This document shows positions 16,076 through 25,484 of a DNA stretch of 64,000 nucleotides, piece after piece; within the stretch, counting starts at the first letter, position 1; each line of letters starts with the position of its first letter. The notes under the pieces are model-generated. The model did no database searches, was not told the origin of the DNA, and saw only the letters and a list, made by a program, of their open reading frames with translations. A program made the position numbers and the translations under genes. Origin of the DNA: Saprospiraceae bacterium (lineage in GTDB: Bacteria; Bacteroidota; Bacteroidia; Chitinophagales; Saprospiraceae); the NCBI GenBank assembly GCA_022841745.1, contig JALHQW010000008.1:117911-181910 (forward strand). Direction: 5' to 3'.

Positions 16076-19000
16076 GTGCCACAAACTATCGCCCTGCCAT
16101 TCCAAACGGTCAGACTTCGCTTGAACACTGGCGAAGAACTGCTGTTCCCGCTTTCCGACCCGAATGCCATGCACCTTGGGAGTTCCGTCAGTGCCTTGGC
16201 CGAAAAATTTGCAGAACGGTTTCAAGAAAAACAACTCAACAAAGGCCAGCACCTTTCATTGCTCGACCAGTTGAACTCGGCTGAGTTTTCCACAAAAAAA
16301 ATTACCGTTCCATTTACGAAAGCGCCCGATGGCATCAGTTACCCGGATTTCGTATTGGAATTTGGCTGCATTTACCAACAGCGAGCATCTTCTGTATGGG
16401 GCATGCTGCCAGCACTCGGGCTTGAAACCCTTGCCTCCGATGAAGCAGAACTGGAAAAGCAACTCATAGAAGTGGTGCGCATCGAGTTTTCTTCGAAAAA
16501 AAGGCTGCAAAGCGTTTTTCAAATCGTAGCCGCATCCTGGTACGACAGTGCCGAGGTAGTCAGTTCGGAAGTGAAACTAAAGGCTTGGTCGCCCGCTGAA
16601 CTCGTCGAAATCCAAAAAAACAAGCAACGAGAACTGCTGCCCAAAGTGGCCGAAAGGATGGTGGTGGAGCAGCCCGCCGCATTTGGTAGGGAGGAGGAAC
16701 TGGGTCAAATGGAGCGCATCATTAAAGGCCGCTTCAGCCGAAACCTGCTGTTGGTGGGGGCCTCAGGAACTGGCAAGACGGCACTCGTGCAGGAGTTGGT
16801 CCATCGTCGAAAATTGCTAGGCATAACGCAGGAAATCTGGGAAACAACGGCCTCGATTCTGATAAAAGAACTCACGAACGAAACTGGTTGGCAGGACAAC
16901 CTAAGCCTTTTGATAAAAGAGCTGACGCTAAAAGACGATATTCTTTTCGTCCGAAACCTCGCAGACTTGTTCGAGGTGGGCCGCTACGAGGGCAATGCCG
17001 TCAGTGTGGCGGAATACCTGCGCAGCGCCGTCGCACGGGGCGAGGTGACCCTCGTCAGTGAATGCACTGCCGAAGAACGGGCCAAGATTGAACTGACCAG
17101 CCCCGGATACCTTGCCTACTTCCAGTCCGTGGAAATTGCGGAGCCTAAAAAGGATATTGAGGGCATCATTTCGCAAAAAATGAAAACCATTGGCGGCCAG
17201 CGAAAAGTAGTGGTTGAGCCTTCGGCGATTGCGGAAATCATCCGTTTGCAAAGGCGGTTCGCACCTTATAGTGGCATGCCTGGCAGGCCTATCCGCTTTC
17301 TGGAAGGCATCGTGCTTGCGCAAAGCGAGGCGCCCATTCTACCCAAAAAAAAGAAAGCCAAGGTTGAAAGCCAAGCCCAGCGCCAAGAGCCTGCCGCCAT
17401 TTCCATAGGTCGTGACCACGTCCTGCGCCAGTTCTGTGAGGAAAGCGGCTTACCCCCTTTCATGGTTGACCCTGCCGTGCCAATGGATGTTTTACAGCTA
17501 CGCAAGCTGTTCAATGCCAATGTATTCAGCCAGGGGCGGGCCGTGGACACGGTGGTGGACATGCTGGCTTCCGTAAAAACAGCACTTACCCGTACGGGCA
17601 AGCCCATCGCCTCTTTCCTTTTTGCCGGGCCTACCGGTGTTGGGAAAACCGAGCTTGCCAAGGTGTTGGCACATACGATGTTCGGTAGCCGAGAGCGGAT
17701 GCTGCGCTTCGATATGAGCGAGTACAGCAACCCTTGGTCGGTAATGCGGCTCATCGGCGAAAGCTACCAGACCGAGGGCCTGCTCACCAGCGCCGTTCGG
17801 CGTGACCCCTTCTGCGTGCTGCTTTTTGATGAAATCGAAAAAGCGGACGCCAAGTTTTATGAACTGCTGCTGCAAATACTGAGCGAAGGCCGGCTTACAG
17901 ACAGCCGTGGCCGGGTCGTCAATTTTTGCAGTGCCATCATCATTATGACCACCAATATCGGGGCGGCGAACCTGCAACGGGGCCGCATTTCATGGAAAAA
18001 AGAACTCGGCGAATTGGACGTAGTGCAGCATTTCACCTCAGCGATTGAAAAGCATTTCAGGCCTGAACTGTACAACCGAATAGATGGCATCGTGGCCTTT
18101 GCCCCACTCGATCAGGATACTATGCGGTTTGTTGTGGAGCGGGAGATTGATTTGCTCCGCAAACGGGAGGGCATCCGTTTTCGGCACGTTGATTTGACAA
18201 TTGCTGAGGCCGTGTTCGATCATTTGGCCCAAGTTGGCTATGATGCCCGGTTTGGGGCAAGGTACCTGCAGCGAACCATCCGTGAACAACTGACTGTTCC
18301 ATTGGCCGAGGCCCTGAACGAATATCCCTTCGACGAGCGGCTGAGCCTGCAAGTGGATATGCTGGAAGGGAAAATAGCCGTAAAAGTGGATGCCGACCCA
18401 TTAGGGTTTGACCTGCTGATGGAACAATGGGACAAGCTGACCTTGGCCGAGAAAACATCGCATCAACGCCGAAAGATTGCCCTGCTGCTGGAAAGCCCAC
18501 TCTTCCTCCGGTTCCAGAGTGAATTGGACATGCTCGAAGGTGACCTGAAAAAAACAGGCGACGATTTTTGGAAGTCAGGTGAACAACCAAAGCGGTATGC
18601 GGCATTGCAGGCAGGCCAAGTAATGGCTAAAGAGGTAGGCGAACAAATCCAGCAATTGGAGGTGGAAATAGCCTTGGCCTGCATGGGGCATTCTGATTTC
18701 AAACTTGATTTTGGGCAGAGGTTGGAAGCCTGGGAGTCCGATTTTTTCGCTATGCAAGAGCAGTTGATGAGCTTGATTTTCCCAAGGCACAATACCTGCT
18801 ATATCGGCCTTTACGGTGCCCAATTGGAGCAGTTGCACCAGTTTTATTTAGCAGTATGCGAAACAAAAAATTTCGAGCTGAAATCCATACATTCGGTATG
18901 GTTCCGGGAAGGCTACCAAGGCGACACACCCAACGAGGAAGAAAAGCCTAAGCCAAAAACCCTGAACTATGTGCACCTTCCAGTGCAAAACCCAACCGCC

Positions 19001-19393
19001 ACAAAACTCACATTGCAACCTTCTCTGCCTGACGATTTGCTCTGTGGTTTGGAGTTGGAAATAAAAGGTACGGGTGCTTGGCAATACTTGCAACCAGAAA
19101 ATGGCAGGTGGCTGTTCTCGCTGCCCGAACTGCCGGGCGGCAGTGCCCATGCAATGGTCTATGTTTTGATGAACAAAATCAAGACACCAGAGGACATACA
19201 TCGCCAATCGTTTTACCAAAGCCAAAAACCGAGGAGGCTTCTTTCTCCGACCGGCTTTGCGGACAACAAACATGGCTTAACCAGCTATGCTGGACTGATG
19301 GACAATTTGCCTGCCGTCATGGATAAATTGGAAGAGCTTTACAAAGATGCCGTGATGCGCTCCTTCCTTGAGGCCGAAGAAGGGGATTCTTGA
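16076..19393 (+). CDS. tandem AAA+ Clp-like ATPase with release-factor-like C-terminal region
   Basis: A 1,105-residue protein. The first AAA+ module has Walker A GASGTGKTA (about 226) but lacks the Walker B Asp-Glu (ILFVRNLADLF) and the ALERRF arginine fingers (SPGYLAYF instead), so it probably binds but does not hydrolyse ATP. The second is complete: GPTGVGKTE (517), LLFDEIEKAD (582), TTNIGAANL (624), FRPELYNRID (660), GARYLQR (726). Residues from about 810 resemble a peptide chain release factor: a PCRF-like helical part (LDMLEGDLKK, DDFWKSG), a core segment (ELEIKGTGAWQYL, about 993) and a final part (PTGFADNKHGLTSYAGLMD) like the RF C-terminus. The GGQ catalytic domain is absent. There is no Clp N-domain. 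The start is GTG 16076. The RF resemblance is judged by eye. Confidence 0.8.
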   Translation: MPQTIALPFQTVRLRLNTGEELLFPLSDPNAMHLGSSVSALAEKFAERFQEKQLNKGQHLSLLDQLNSAEFSTKKITVPFTKAPDGISYPDFVLEFGCIYQQRASSVWGMLPALGLETLASDEAELEKQLIEVVRIEFSSKKRLQSVFQIVAASWYDSAEVVSSEVKLKAWSPAELVEIQKNKQRELLPKVAERMVVEQPAAFGREEELGQMERIIKGRFSRNLLLVGASGTGKTALVQELVHRRKLLGITQEIWETTASILIKELTNETGWQDNLSLLIKELTLKDDILFVRNLADLFEVGRYEGNAVSVAEYLRSAVARGEVTLVSECTAEERAKIELTSPGYLAYFQSVEIAEPKKDIEGIISQKMKTIGGQRKVVVEPSAIAEIIRLQRRFAPYSGMPGRPIRFLEGIVLAQSEAPILPKKKKAKVESQAQRQEPAAISIGRDHVLRQFCEESGLPPFMVDPAVPMDVLQLRKLFNANVFSQGRAVDTVVDMLASVKTALTRTGKPIASFLFAGPTGVGKTELAKVLAHTMFGSRERMLRFDMSEYSNPWSVMRLIGESYQTEGLLTSAVRRDPFCVLLFDEIEKADAKFYELLLQILSEGRLTDSRGRVVNFCSAIIIMTTNIGAANLQRGRISWKKELGELDVVQHFTSAIEKHFRPELYNRIDGIVAFAPLDQDTMRFVVEREIDLLRKREGIRFRHVDLTIAEAVFDHLAQVGYDARFGARYLQRTIREQLTVPLAEALNEYPFDERLSLQVDMLEGKIAVKVDADPLGFDLLMEQWDKLTLAEKTSHQRRKIALLLESPLFLRFQSELDMLEGDLKKTGDDFWKSGEQPKRYAALQAGQVMAKEVGEQIQQLEVEIALACMGHSDFKLDFGQRLEAWESDFFAMQEQLMSLIFPRHNTCYIGLYGAQLEQLHQFYLAVCETKNFELKSIHSVWFREGYQGDTPNEEEKPKPKTLNYVHLPVQNPTATKLTLQPSLPDDLLCGLELEIKGTGAWQYLQPENGRWLFSLPELPGGSAHAMVYVLMNKIKTPEDIHRQSFYQSQKPRRLLSPTGFADNKHGLTSYAGLMDNLPAVMDKLEELYKDAVMRSFLEAEEGDS

Positions 19394-19696
19394 AATTCGC
19401 ACAAAAAAAATGGGCCGATGTCGAAAAAAACAACGGCCAATTTTTGGTCAGTTTTCAAAAAACGCTTACCTTTCCCGTATTAAACGGTTATGAATTTTGG
19501 GGTTCAATCAACCTTTTTCATGGCCTTTTTCTAAGTTCTTTACTTACTGATTTCCTTTCAACTATGTACGACCGGGTGGGTATCGGCTACGAAAATTGGG
19601 TTGCTCAATGCAAATCCTCACACTTTGAACTCCCTGTTTTGAACAACCATTGCGTACCGACAGTCAACTGGCGTTTACACTAAATTTTTTTTGATT
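19394..19696. other. intergenic region, no convincing gene
   Basis: 303 bases between the AAA+ gene and the small HTH gene. A TTG-started frame (19390-19683) crosses it but has no family pattern and no ribosome-binding site. No canonical promoter box, terminator or repeat unit was seen, although the gap is wide enough for a separate promoter for the HTH gene. Confidence 0.4.
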
Positions 19697-19963
19697 ATGA
19701 ACCTTACTTTCAAAGAGTTGAGAGACTTAAAGCATGCACTGCCCACAGGAAGCATCGCCCGCATTGCTTCTGAATTGAATGTTGACGAGCAAACGGTTCG
19801 CAATTATTTCGGGGCAAAAAAGTACAACGAAGGAGGTATAGCGGACATACAAGTAGAACCGGGCCCAGACGGTGGCATCGTTCACATTGAAGACACAAGA
19901 ATCCTTGATATGGCAAGACAAATTATCGAGTCTTCCAATCATCAAAACATCAATCCTAACTGA
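19697..19963 (+). CDS. small helix-turn-helix DNA-binding protein
   Basis: An 88-residue protein whose N-terminal half reads as a HTH (LKHALPTGSIARIASELNVDEQTVRNYFG, residues about 10-38), with a turn at Asn-Val-Asp and a recognition helix. The rest is a short acidic segment and an amphipathic helix (TRILDMARQIIES). Similar small proteins occur in Bacteroidota annotated only as DNA-binding. The start is ATG 19697 rather than the TTG six bases upstream. A strong hairpin terminator follows. Whether it controls the upstream AAA+ gene is unknown. Confidence 0.8.
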   Translation: MNLTFKELRDLKHALPTGSIARIASELNVDEQTVRNYFGAKKYNEGGIADIQVEPGPDGGIVHIEDTRILDMARQIIESSNHQNINPN

Positions 19964-19987
19964 AAAAATAGTCCTTTCATAAAACAG

Positions 19988-20023
19988 AAAAGGGGGCGGA
20001 ATTGGATTCCGCCCCCTTTTTTA
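19988..20023. terminator. strong bidirectional terminator
   Basis: AAAAGGGGGCGGAAT (19988-20002) and its exact reverse complement (20006-20020) with a three-base loop, flanked by A and T runs. It lies between the convergent HTH gene and T9SS esterase-like gene. Confidence 0.93.
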
Positions 20024-20060
20024 TTGGAAAAAATGGATTTGGCTTTTGACCAACGCTATT

Positions 20061-21662
20061 TTATTTTAATACAATTCTGCGAGTCAACAAACCTTCCTCG
20101 AACCTTAGCTTGGCAATATACATGCCATTGGAAAGTTGGTTGCGCTTGAGCGTGAACATTGTAGTGTTCAATTCGTCAATTTCAAAAATCACCCTTCCGG
20201 AAAGATCGAATAACTGGAATCCTAAAATCTTCTCAGAAGACTCGCTGATGAAATTCACCTCGTTGTTGGATGGGTTCGGGTAAACAGTCAGATTAATGGT
20301 CTGCTCAACGGATGGCTCGTTCACACCTGATAAACATGCTCCACCAAGGTTCAATGCAGCGAAAGCCCTTGGGGCAAAATACCCAATAATCGAATCTGCA
20401 TAGAGGCGGCCTTTGGTAGCGCTCATGTCCTGTTGGCTCATCCAATTCAATACGTGGAAATTGCACATTGTGACCGGCACGCCCATCGGGCAGCTAGGGT
20501 GCGGTACCGGCGACCAAACAGCAGGATTCCACCATTGCCAAGGAGAACCTTCAGCAAGCGGTGGGGCAGCAGGATTCAATGGGTTTGACCATGTAGGACG
20601 GAGGAATGGGAACAGGCCTTCATAGCCATCGTTGTTTGCATCAGCAGCGGTTGTGAAACCATCGTTGATATTGGCATTTACAAACACGTCGTTGTTACCA
20701 AGCTGATTCGACTTCTTGGCAACTTCATAAGAACCTTGTACTTCTACAATCTGGTCGCCAGTTGTTGGAACAATCAGGATGCCAGTAGTATAAGGGGCAT
20801 TGGGATCGTTGGGTACGTGGAAAGAGATGGTGGGAGGGTCCGTTTCATCAAGCCACGAAATATCGCCAAGTGCCCCACCCAAATTCACGCAAAGCTGTAC
20901 ATCAGAGGGGTAGCCAGGTGTATTGGGCACTGCCAGGGTATCACCGTTCAATGGGTTTAAGCCCACAAGCGTTTCTCCGTTCAAGTCTCCATTGATTTGT
21001 TCAATAACAAATGGGTCAGGCACACCATCTCCATTGATATCTGGGCCAATGAACTTAGGTATTACGACATCCAAGTATTGGTCGAGGGTAGCAGTTGCCA
21101 AAGAGATATAGCCCCCTGTGCCTTCGCCGAAAACAGTGACCCTGTTTGGGCAAATGCCGAACGGGTTCCCATCTTCTGCCGATTTCCTAAAAAACCGCAC
21201 ACATGCCCTTGAATCCTGCACACCACGATAAGCAGCGTTGATAAGTGTGCTGATGCGTACGTTGATGTCGGGGCTGATTGGATTCCAGCCAAGGCGATAA
21301 TCTGCGCTTGCCACAACATAGCCCATTTTGGCCAACCTCGTACAAAGTTCCACGTTGATGGAATCGTAACGGGTACCTGTGGTGCTACCGTTGTTAGGGT
21401 TGGGCAAAAAGTTGCCAGTGCGGAAGTAGATGATTAGCGGGCGGTTCGTCTCAGTGTCTCCATCCGGTGTGTAAACATCCATGACGAGCGGCTGACGAGT
21501 AGTGTGCCCAGTCACTGGAACGGTAAGCACCGTAAAATTGGAGCCATAAGGCACATTTGTTTGGACATTCACATCTGTGAATACCTCAGTAAGGTAGCGT
21601 TGTGCTTGCAATGCACCAATGGTCATTGTAACGAACAACAGCAATGTAAAAACTTTTTTCAT
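20061..21662 (-). CDS. secreted alpha/beta-hydrolase-fold protein with T9SS type A sorting domain
   Basis: A 533-residue protein: signal peptide (MKKVFTLLLFVTMTIGALQAQ), an esterase-like alpha/beta-hydrolase domain (LVMDVYTPDG, an oxyanion-side LIIYF, GYVVASADYRLGWNP), and a C-terminal T9SS sorting domain (TVYPNPSNNEVNFIS ... GMYIAKLRFEEGLLTRRIVLK). The nucleophile elbow that should read G-x-S-x-G is GEGTGG, so the catalytic serine is replaced by glycine; the codon is GGC. It may be inactive as an esterase or use a different nucleophile. It should be exported across both membranes and attached to or released from the cell surface. The TonB receptor gene lies 82 bases upstream on the same strand. 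Confidence 0.87.
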   Translation of the reverse strand: MKKVFTLLLFVTMTIGALQAQRYLTEVFTDVNVQTNVPYGSNFTVLTVPVTGHTTRQPLVMDVYTPDGDTETNRPLIIYFRTGNFLPNPNNGSTTGTRYDSINVELCTRLAKMGYVVASADYRLGWNPISPDINVRISTLINAAYRGVQDSRACVRFFRKSAEDGNPFGICPNRVTVFGEGTGGYISLATATLDQYLDVVIPKFIGPDINGDGVPDPFVIEQINGDLNGETLVGLNPLNGDTLAVPNTPGYPSDVQLCVNLGGALGDISWLDETDPPTISFHVPNDPNAPYTTGILIVPTTGDQIVEVQGSYEVAKKSNQLGNNDVFVNANINDGFTTAADANNDGYEGLFPFLRPTWSNPLNPAAPPLAEGSPWQWWNPAVWSPVPHPSCPMGVPVTMCNFHVLNWMSQQDMSATKGRLYADSIIGYFAPRAFAALNLGGACLSGVNEPSVEQTINLTVYPNPSNNEVNFISESSEKILGFQLFDLSGRVIFEIDELNTTMFTLKRNQLSNGMYIAKLRFEEGLLTRRIVLK

Positions 21663-21743
21663 AGTCGAAATTTTGATAAAAAGATGATTGAAACCGATGC
21701 CAGCAGCAAAAGGGCAATATTGCCTTAAGGCTTCTGGCATTAT

Positions 21744-24548
21744 TTATTTTTTGTCGAACTCATATGTCAACGACAAGTAACCCAACCTGCCAATACGTGG
21801 GCCACCATAGGTCTGGAACTGTTTGTTGTTCAAGATGTTGGAGGCTCCCAATTTTACAGTGATACTTGGCTTTTTGAAAGCATAGTTGACTTGTGCGTCC
21901 ACCAAATCATAAGTTGGTATGAATCCAGTAAACTGCGGCGAACCTTCAAAGAGAAAGCCTTGAATCCATTTATAGTTGATGCTAAATCCAAGGTTCTTCA
22001 ACCTACCAATTTGCATATTCCTGCCAGAAAGCCCTAAATTGAACTTGTGTTCAGGTGTGTTGAATGCTGGAATAATAGGGTCATCCTTTAATTCCTTGTT
22101 CAACTTGTTCCAAGAGTAGTTCCCTGAGAACTGGTAATAATTGGCGAAATAATAGCTCAACCCAACAGAAAGTCCTTGCGTGGTAACCGTATTGGTCGAG
22201 TTGGCTGCATAGCGGTAAACTTGGATATCGGATGGCAGGCCTGCGTCACCGAATTCCGCATCAATGCCAATATTGAAGCCCAGGAAATCATCGTAGATAC
22301 TGTAGTAATATCCTGCATCAAGGTAAAGGCTATTGAACAAAGTTGTCCGGTAGCCAATCTCAAAAGTCTTCACTTTTTCTGGTCTCACCCCTGCAATATT
22401 GAAGATGGCCAAAGTATCAATATTCAAGGTGTTAGTATAATTGATAAATGATTCAACGGTATAGAGGCTATCCACACCGTTTAGATTGCCCGCCAAAATG
22501 GCCCTTCCTACGTTAAGATTCAGGTATTGGTCGGCAAGGGTTGGATTGCGAATGGCCGATGAAAACGAAAGCCTCAAATAATTGCTCGCCTTGGGCTTGA
22601 ACACGACCGAGAGCGCCGGTGAGGCCAACCAATCGAAGTTCTTGTTTTTATCCATCCTGAAGGTGGCATTGGTTGTGATCTTCTCGTCGGCAAATTTCTT
22701 TTCCAAGCCTGCATAAAAGCCTATTTCGGAATTGACAATCTTGACATCCGCAGTATCATAAAAAATGGTTCCATCAGAGTCGGGAGTATAGCGCCTTGCG
22801 CTGCCGCCCACCTTGAAATAATCCAAGAATGAAGGGTTGAAAGTATATTCTCCCTGAACATGAGTTAATGCCGACTTGTCATAGAATTTTGTGCCCATTT
22901 CTTGCAGGTTGGACTTGGCTGAAATGATGCGATTGAACTCCTCTTTGAAACGGTCAGTTCCTGGTTCGAAAAAATCCAATGAACCGCCAGTATTGCTCAT
23001 ATTGGCAACTTGCTCTGCCAATTGATGCCAAGCCGACAGTGAATCGGCATAGGTAACTTCCCAAGCAGCAGCAGCTTCCTCGTCGAAACTGATGACAGGC
23101 ACGCCATTCACTATTACAATTTCAAGTTCTGGATAGCCCAACTCCTCAATCCTCGGGTCAATATTGTCACGCCAGTAGTTGGTATAGTCCTTTGACCATT
23201 CTACATTAGGTTTGGCATTTTGCTGTAGCCGCAGTGACGTAAAATAGGGGTCATAAGAATTACCGGCGTCGTCACGGGTATAGTACCCCCGCAGGAAATA
23301 TTTGTCCTTTTTCCGTATTTCAGCCTTGCTTTGGAAGAATTTTATGTCCCTCAAAGAAAAACGGTTATCACCTTGGTACACTGTGGTACCCTGGCTAAAA
23401 CTCGACCCCAATATTAGTTCAGGTGAATCTTCGTTTTGGCTCGGCGACAACCTCCAATGCACCACTGCATTGGTCTTTAAGTTGCGGGTATTGTAGTTCA
23501 CCACGTCGGTCTCCCGGTAGCCCGTCCGGTGCCATTGCCCCATGGCAAGTGGAACCAGCCAAGGACTGGCCTTCCGCCTGTCCATGCTGCCATTGTACTC
23601 ATCACCATAAATATTGACGGCATCGAACCTGCCCGGGTTCTCAGTTCCTGTATTGGTATTGAAAACTGGCGAGTAGTTATCGGCTTCCCAGTCATCGGCT
23701 CGCAAGTAAGACATGTTGATTTTATAGCCAAAAACATCTTTACCATTCTTGTTTTGGAATGCATCTGCCCATCGAACAGCCGTCTCCAAAAGGTTTCGCT
23801 CGCCACCTTTTACCATAGCAGACAATCCTTTGTGATAAAATGGGCTTTTGGTTTCCATGCTGATGACGCCGTTGAAGGCGTTGGGGCCATAAAATGCTGA
23901 ACTGGCGCCTTGAACCATATCCACTTTCATGACATCCAATTCGGATGAACCAAGAAAATTACCCAATGAAAAATTGAGTCCAGGGGCTTGGTTGTCCACC
24001 CCATCTATGAGCTGGAGGGAACGAACAGGGCTCGTACTGTTGAATCCCCGAGTATTGATAATCTTAAATCCAAGACTGGCAGCTGTTAGGTCAACCCCTT
24101 TTAGGGAACCTAAGCCATCGTAGAAATTGTCAGAGGGTGTTTGCTTAATGGCCAACAAATCGAGCGACTCGACCGTAAGCGGTGAGGCTTTTTGTTTTTC
24201 GGACACCCTTTGTCCCACTATCTCCACGGTGGTGGTGGTGATGGCTGCTTCGGCCATCTTAACTTTCAGTTTTTGGGCAGCGGATGTCACTTCTATGATT
24301 TGATCTTCGTAGCCTGTGTAGGAGAATGTGATTTTTACGGGAAGCGAGCCTTTGATTTTCAATTCAAAGCTGCCATCGAAATCAGTAATGGTTCCTTCCT
24401 CGGTGTCGGGGATGTAAACACTGGCACCAATCAGGCCTTCTCCTGATACGCCATCAACGACTTCCCCTTTCAAAACAGTTTGCGAAAAAGAAGGAGTGGC
24501 AAGAGCAAGCAATGAAAGCAAAACAAAATTTCGTAAAAGTTTCTTCAT
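21744..24548 (-). CDS. TonB-dependent outer membrane receptor
   Basis: A 934-residue outer membrane protein. Signal peptide (MKKLLRNFVLLSLLALATPSFSQ), then a carboxypeptidase-like regulatory domain (VLKGEVVDGVSGEGLIGASVYIPDTEEGT...), a plug domain (NTRGFNSTSPVRSLQLIDGVDNQAPG; ASSAFYGPNAFNGVISMETK) and a long beta-barrel ending in the aromatic-rich strand LGYLSLTYEFDKK. It imports an unknown substrate using TonB energy. There is no SusD-type partner next door, so it is not a classical polysaccharide-utilisation pair; the T9SS protein downstream may be a functional partner. Start chosen at the signal peptide rather than at 24578. Confidence 0.94.
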   Translation of the reverse strand: MKKLLRNFVLLSLLALATPSFSQTVLKGEVVDGVSGEGLIGASVYIPDTEEGTITDFDGSFELKIKGSLPVKITFSYTGYEDQIIEVTSAAQKLKVKMAEAAITTTTVEIVGQRVSEKQKASPLTVESLDLLAIKQTPSDNFYDGLGSLKGVDLTAASLGFKIINTRGFNSTSPVRSLQLIDGVDNQAPGLNFSLGNFLGSSELDVMKVDMVQGASSAFYGPNAFNGVISMETKSPFYHKGLSAMVKGGERNLLETAVRWADAFQNKNGKDVFGYKINMSYLRADDWEADNYSPVFNTNTGTENPGRFDAVNIYGDEYNGSMDRRKASPWLVPLAMGQWHRTGYRETDVVNYNTRNLKTNAVVHWRLSPSQNEDSPELILGSSFSQGTTVYQGDNRFSLRDIKFFQSKAEIRKKDKYFLRGYYTRDDAGNSYDPYFTSLRLQQNAKPNVEWSKDYTNYWRDNIDPRIEELGYPELEIVIVNGVPVISFDEEAAAAWEVTYADSLSAWHQLAEQVANMSNTGGSLDFFEPGTDRFKEEFNRIISAKSNLQEMGTKFYDKSALTHVQGEYTFNPSFLDYFKVGGSARRYTPDSDGTIFYDTADVKIVNSEIGFYAGLEKKFADEKITTNATFRMDKNKNFDWLASPALSVVFKPKASNYLRLSFSSAIRNPTLADQYLNLNVGRAILAGNLNGVDSLYTVESFINYTNTLNIDTLAIFNIAGVRPEKVKTFEIGYRTTLFNSLYLDAGYYYSIYDDFLGFNIGIDAEFGDAGLPSDIQVYRYAANSTNTVTTQGLSVGLSYYFANYYQFSGNYSWNKLNKELKDDPIIPAFNTPEHKFNLGLSGRNMQIGRLKNLGFSINYKWIQGFLFEGSPQFTGFIPTYDLVDAQVNYAFKKPSITVKLGASNILNNKQFQTYGGPRIGRLGYLSLTYEFDKK

Positions 24549-24728
24549 ACCAAAAAGTTTGTGGACGCAGGATAACAAAGACGTTGAAAACCGACGCCAA
24601 ATTAGCTATTTTTCAAAAACTGTCTGCATTAAATTCAGAATGTATTCATGCCGACAATTCAAGTCGGTTAGGTTAACGTTCAAATTCCTGTTAGCTGTTT
24701 CAATTTGGTATGCATCGAAGGGGCACTC

Positions 24729-25466
24729 TCACAAAACGGTCAAAATGGCAAATCCCAAACCTGCGCTGATGGCAAGCAATTTTCGCCATGAAATATAATG
24801 GTGGCTGGCGCTGTCCATTTCAAAAAGTATAACGGTCGAGATATGCAGCAGCGAACCGATTACGAAGCTTATTATCTTTACCTGAATGTTTTCCGGCATT
24901 TCGAACAAACCTGCCATCATAGCGCCAAGCGGCGACATTGCTGAAAAGATGAACAGGCAAGCCCAAATCCATCCCCGTCGTAACTTACTGATTATCAGCA
25001 AGAAAACCAAGGCAAAAGCTGCAGGGATATGGTGCATGACGATGCCGTACAAGAGGTGATTATGGGTGTGGGTATGCCCTCCATGGTTCACCTCGTGCAT
25101 TTCGCCATAATAGCTCAAGGGAATCCCTTCCACCAAGGCATGTACGCAAAGCCCAAACATCACCGAGAAAACAAACCCGGAAGACAATTTGTGTGGTGCA
25201 TGGATATGGCCATGTTCTACGCCTGCCGAAAGCTGTTCCAGCAGCAACTGAACGAAAAAGCCCAATAACACAAAAAGCCCGGCCTTGCTATCCCCACTTC
25301 CAAAGACCCAAGGCATCAGGTGAAGCACAGCAATGCCCAAAATATAGGCCCCACTGAAGGAAAGCACTACCTGCAACAGGCCCTTTTTCTCTTTTGGGAA
25401 CAAAAAGCCTGTACTGCCCCCCAAAAAGACGGTGCCAAACAATATTATGTACTCCCAAATTTGCAT
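24729..25466 (-). CDS. ZIP-family metal transporter
   Basis: A 245-residue integral membrane protein with about eight helices. The conserved ZIP helices are visible: HALVEGIPLSYY (helix IV) and YGIVMHHIPAAFALV (helix V), both with metal-binding histidines, and a His-rich loop between them (HEVNHGGHTHTHNH). It should bring zinc or another divalent metal into the cytoplasm. MQIWEYI is used as the start (an extra Met precedes it). It lies 16 bases downstream of the PAP2 phosphatase gene, and the two may be co-transcribed. Confidence 0.92.
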   Translation of the reverse strand: MQIWEYIILFGTVFLGGSTGFLFPKEKKGLLQVVLSFSGAYILGIAVLHLMPWVFGSGDSKAGLFVLLGFFVQLLLEQLSAGVEHGHIHAPHKLSSGFVFSVMFGLCVHALVEGIPLSYYGEMHEVNHGGHTHTHNHLLYGIVMHHIPAAFALVFLLIISKLRRGWIWACLFIFSAMSPLGAMMAGLFEMPENIQVKIISFVIGSLLHISTVILFEMDSASHHYISWRKLLAISAGLGFAILTVL

Positions 25467-25484
25467 CAAAGACAGTTTGATTGC

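Noticed and set aside
16076..18400. Simple annotation as ClpB
   Set aside because: No Clp N-domain and no middle coiled coil, the first ATPase module is degenerate, and a 300-residue C-terminal region is foreign to ClpB.
19390..19683. 97-residue TTG-started frame after the AAA+ gene
   Set aside because: No ribosome-binding site, no family pattern and a four-base overlap with the AAA+ gene; probably a chance frame.
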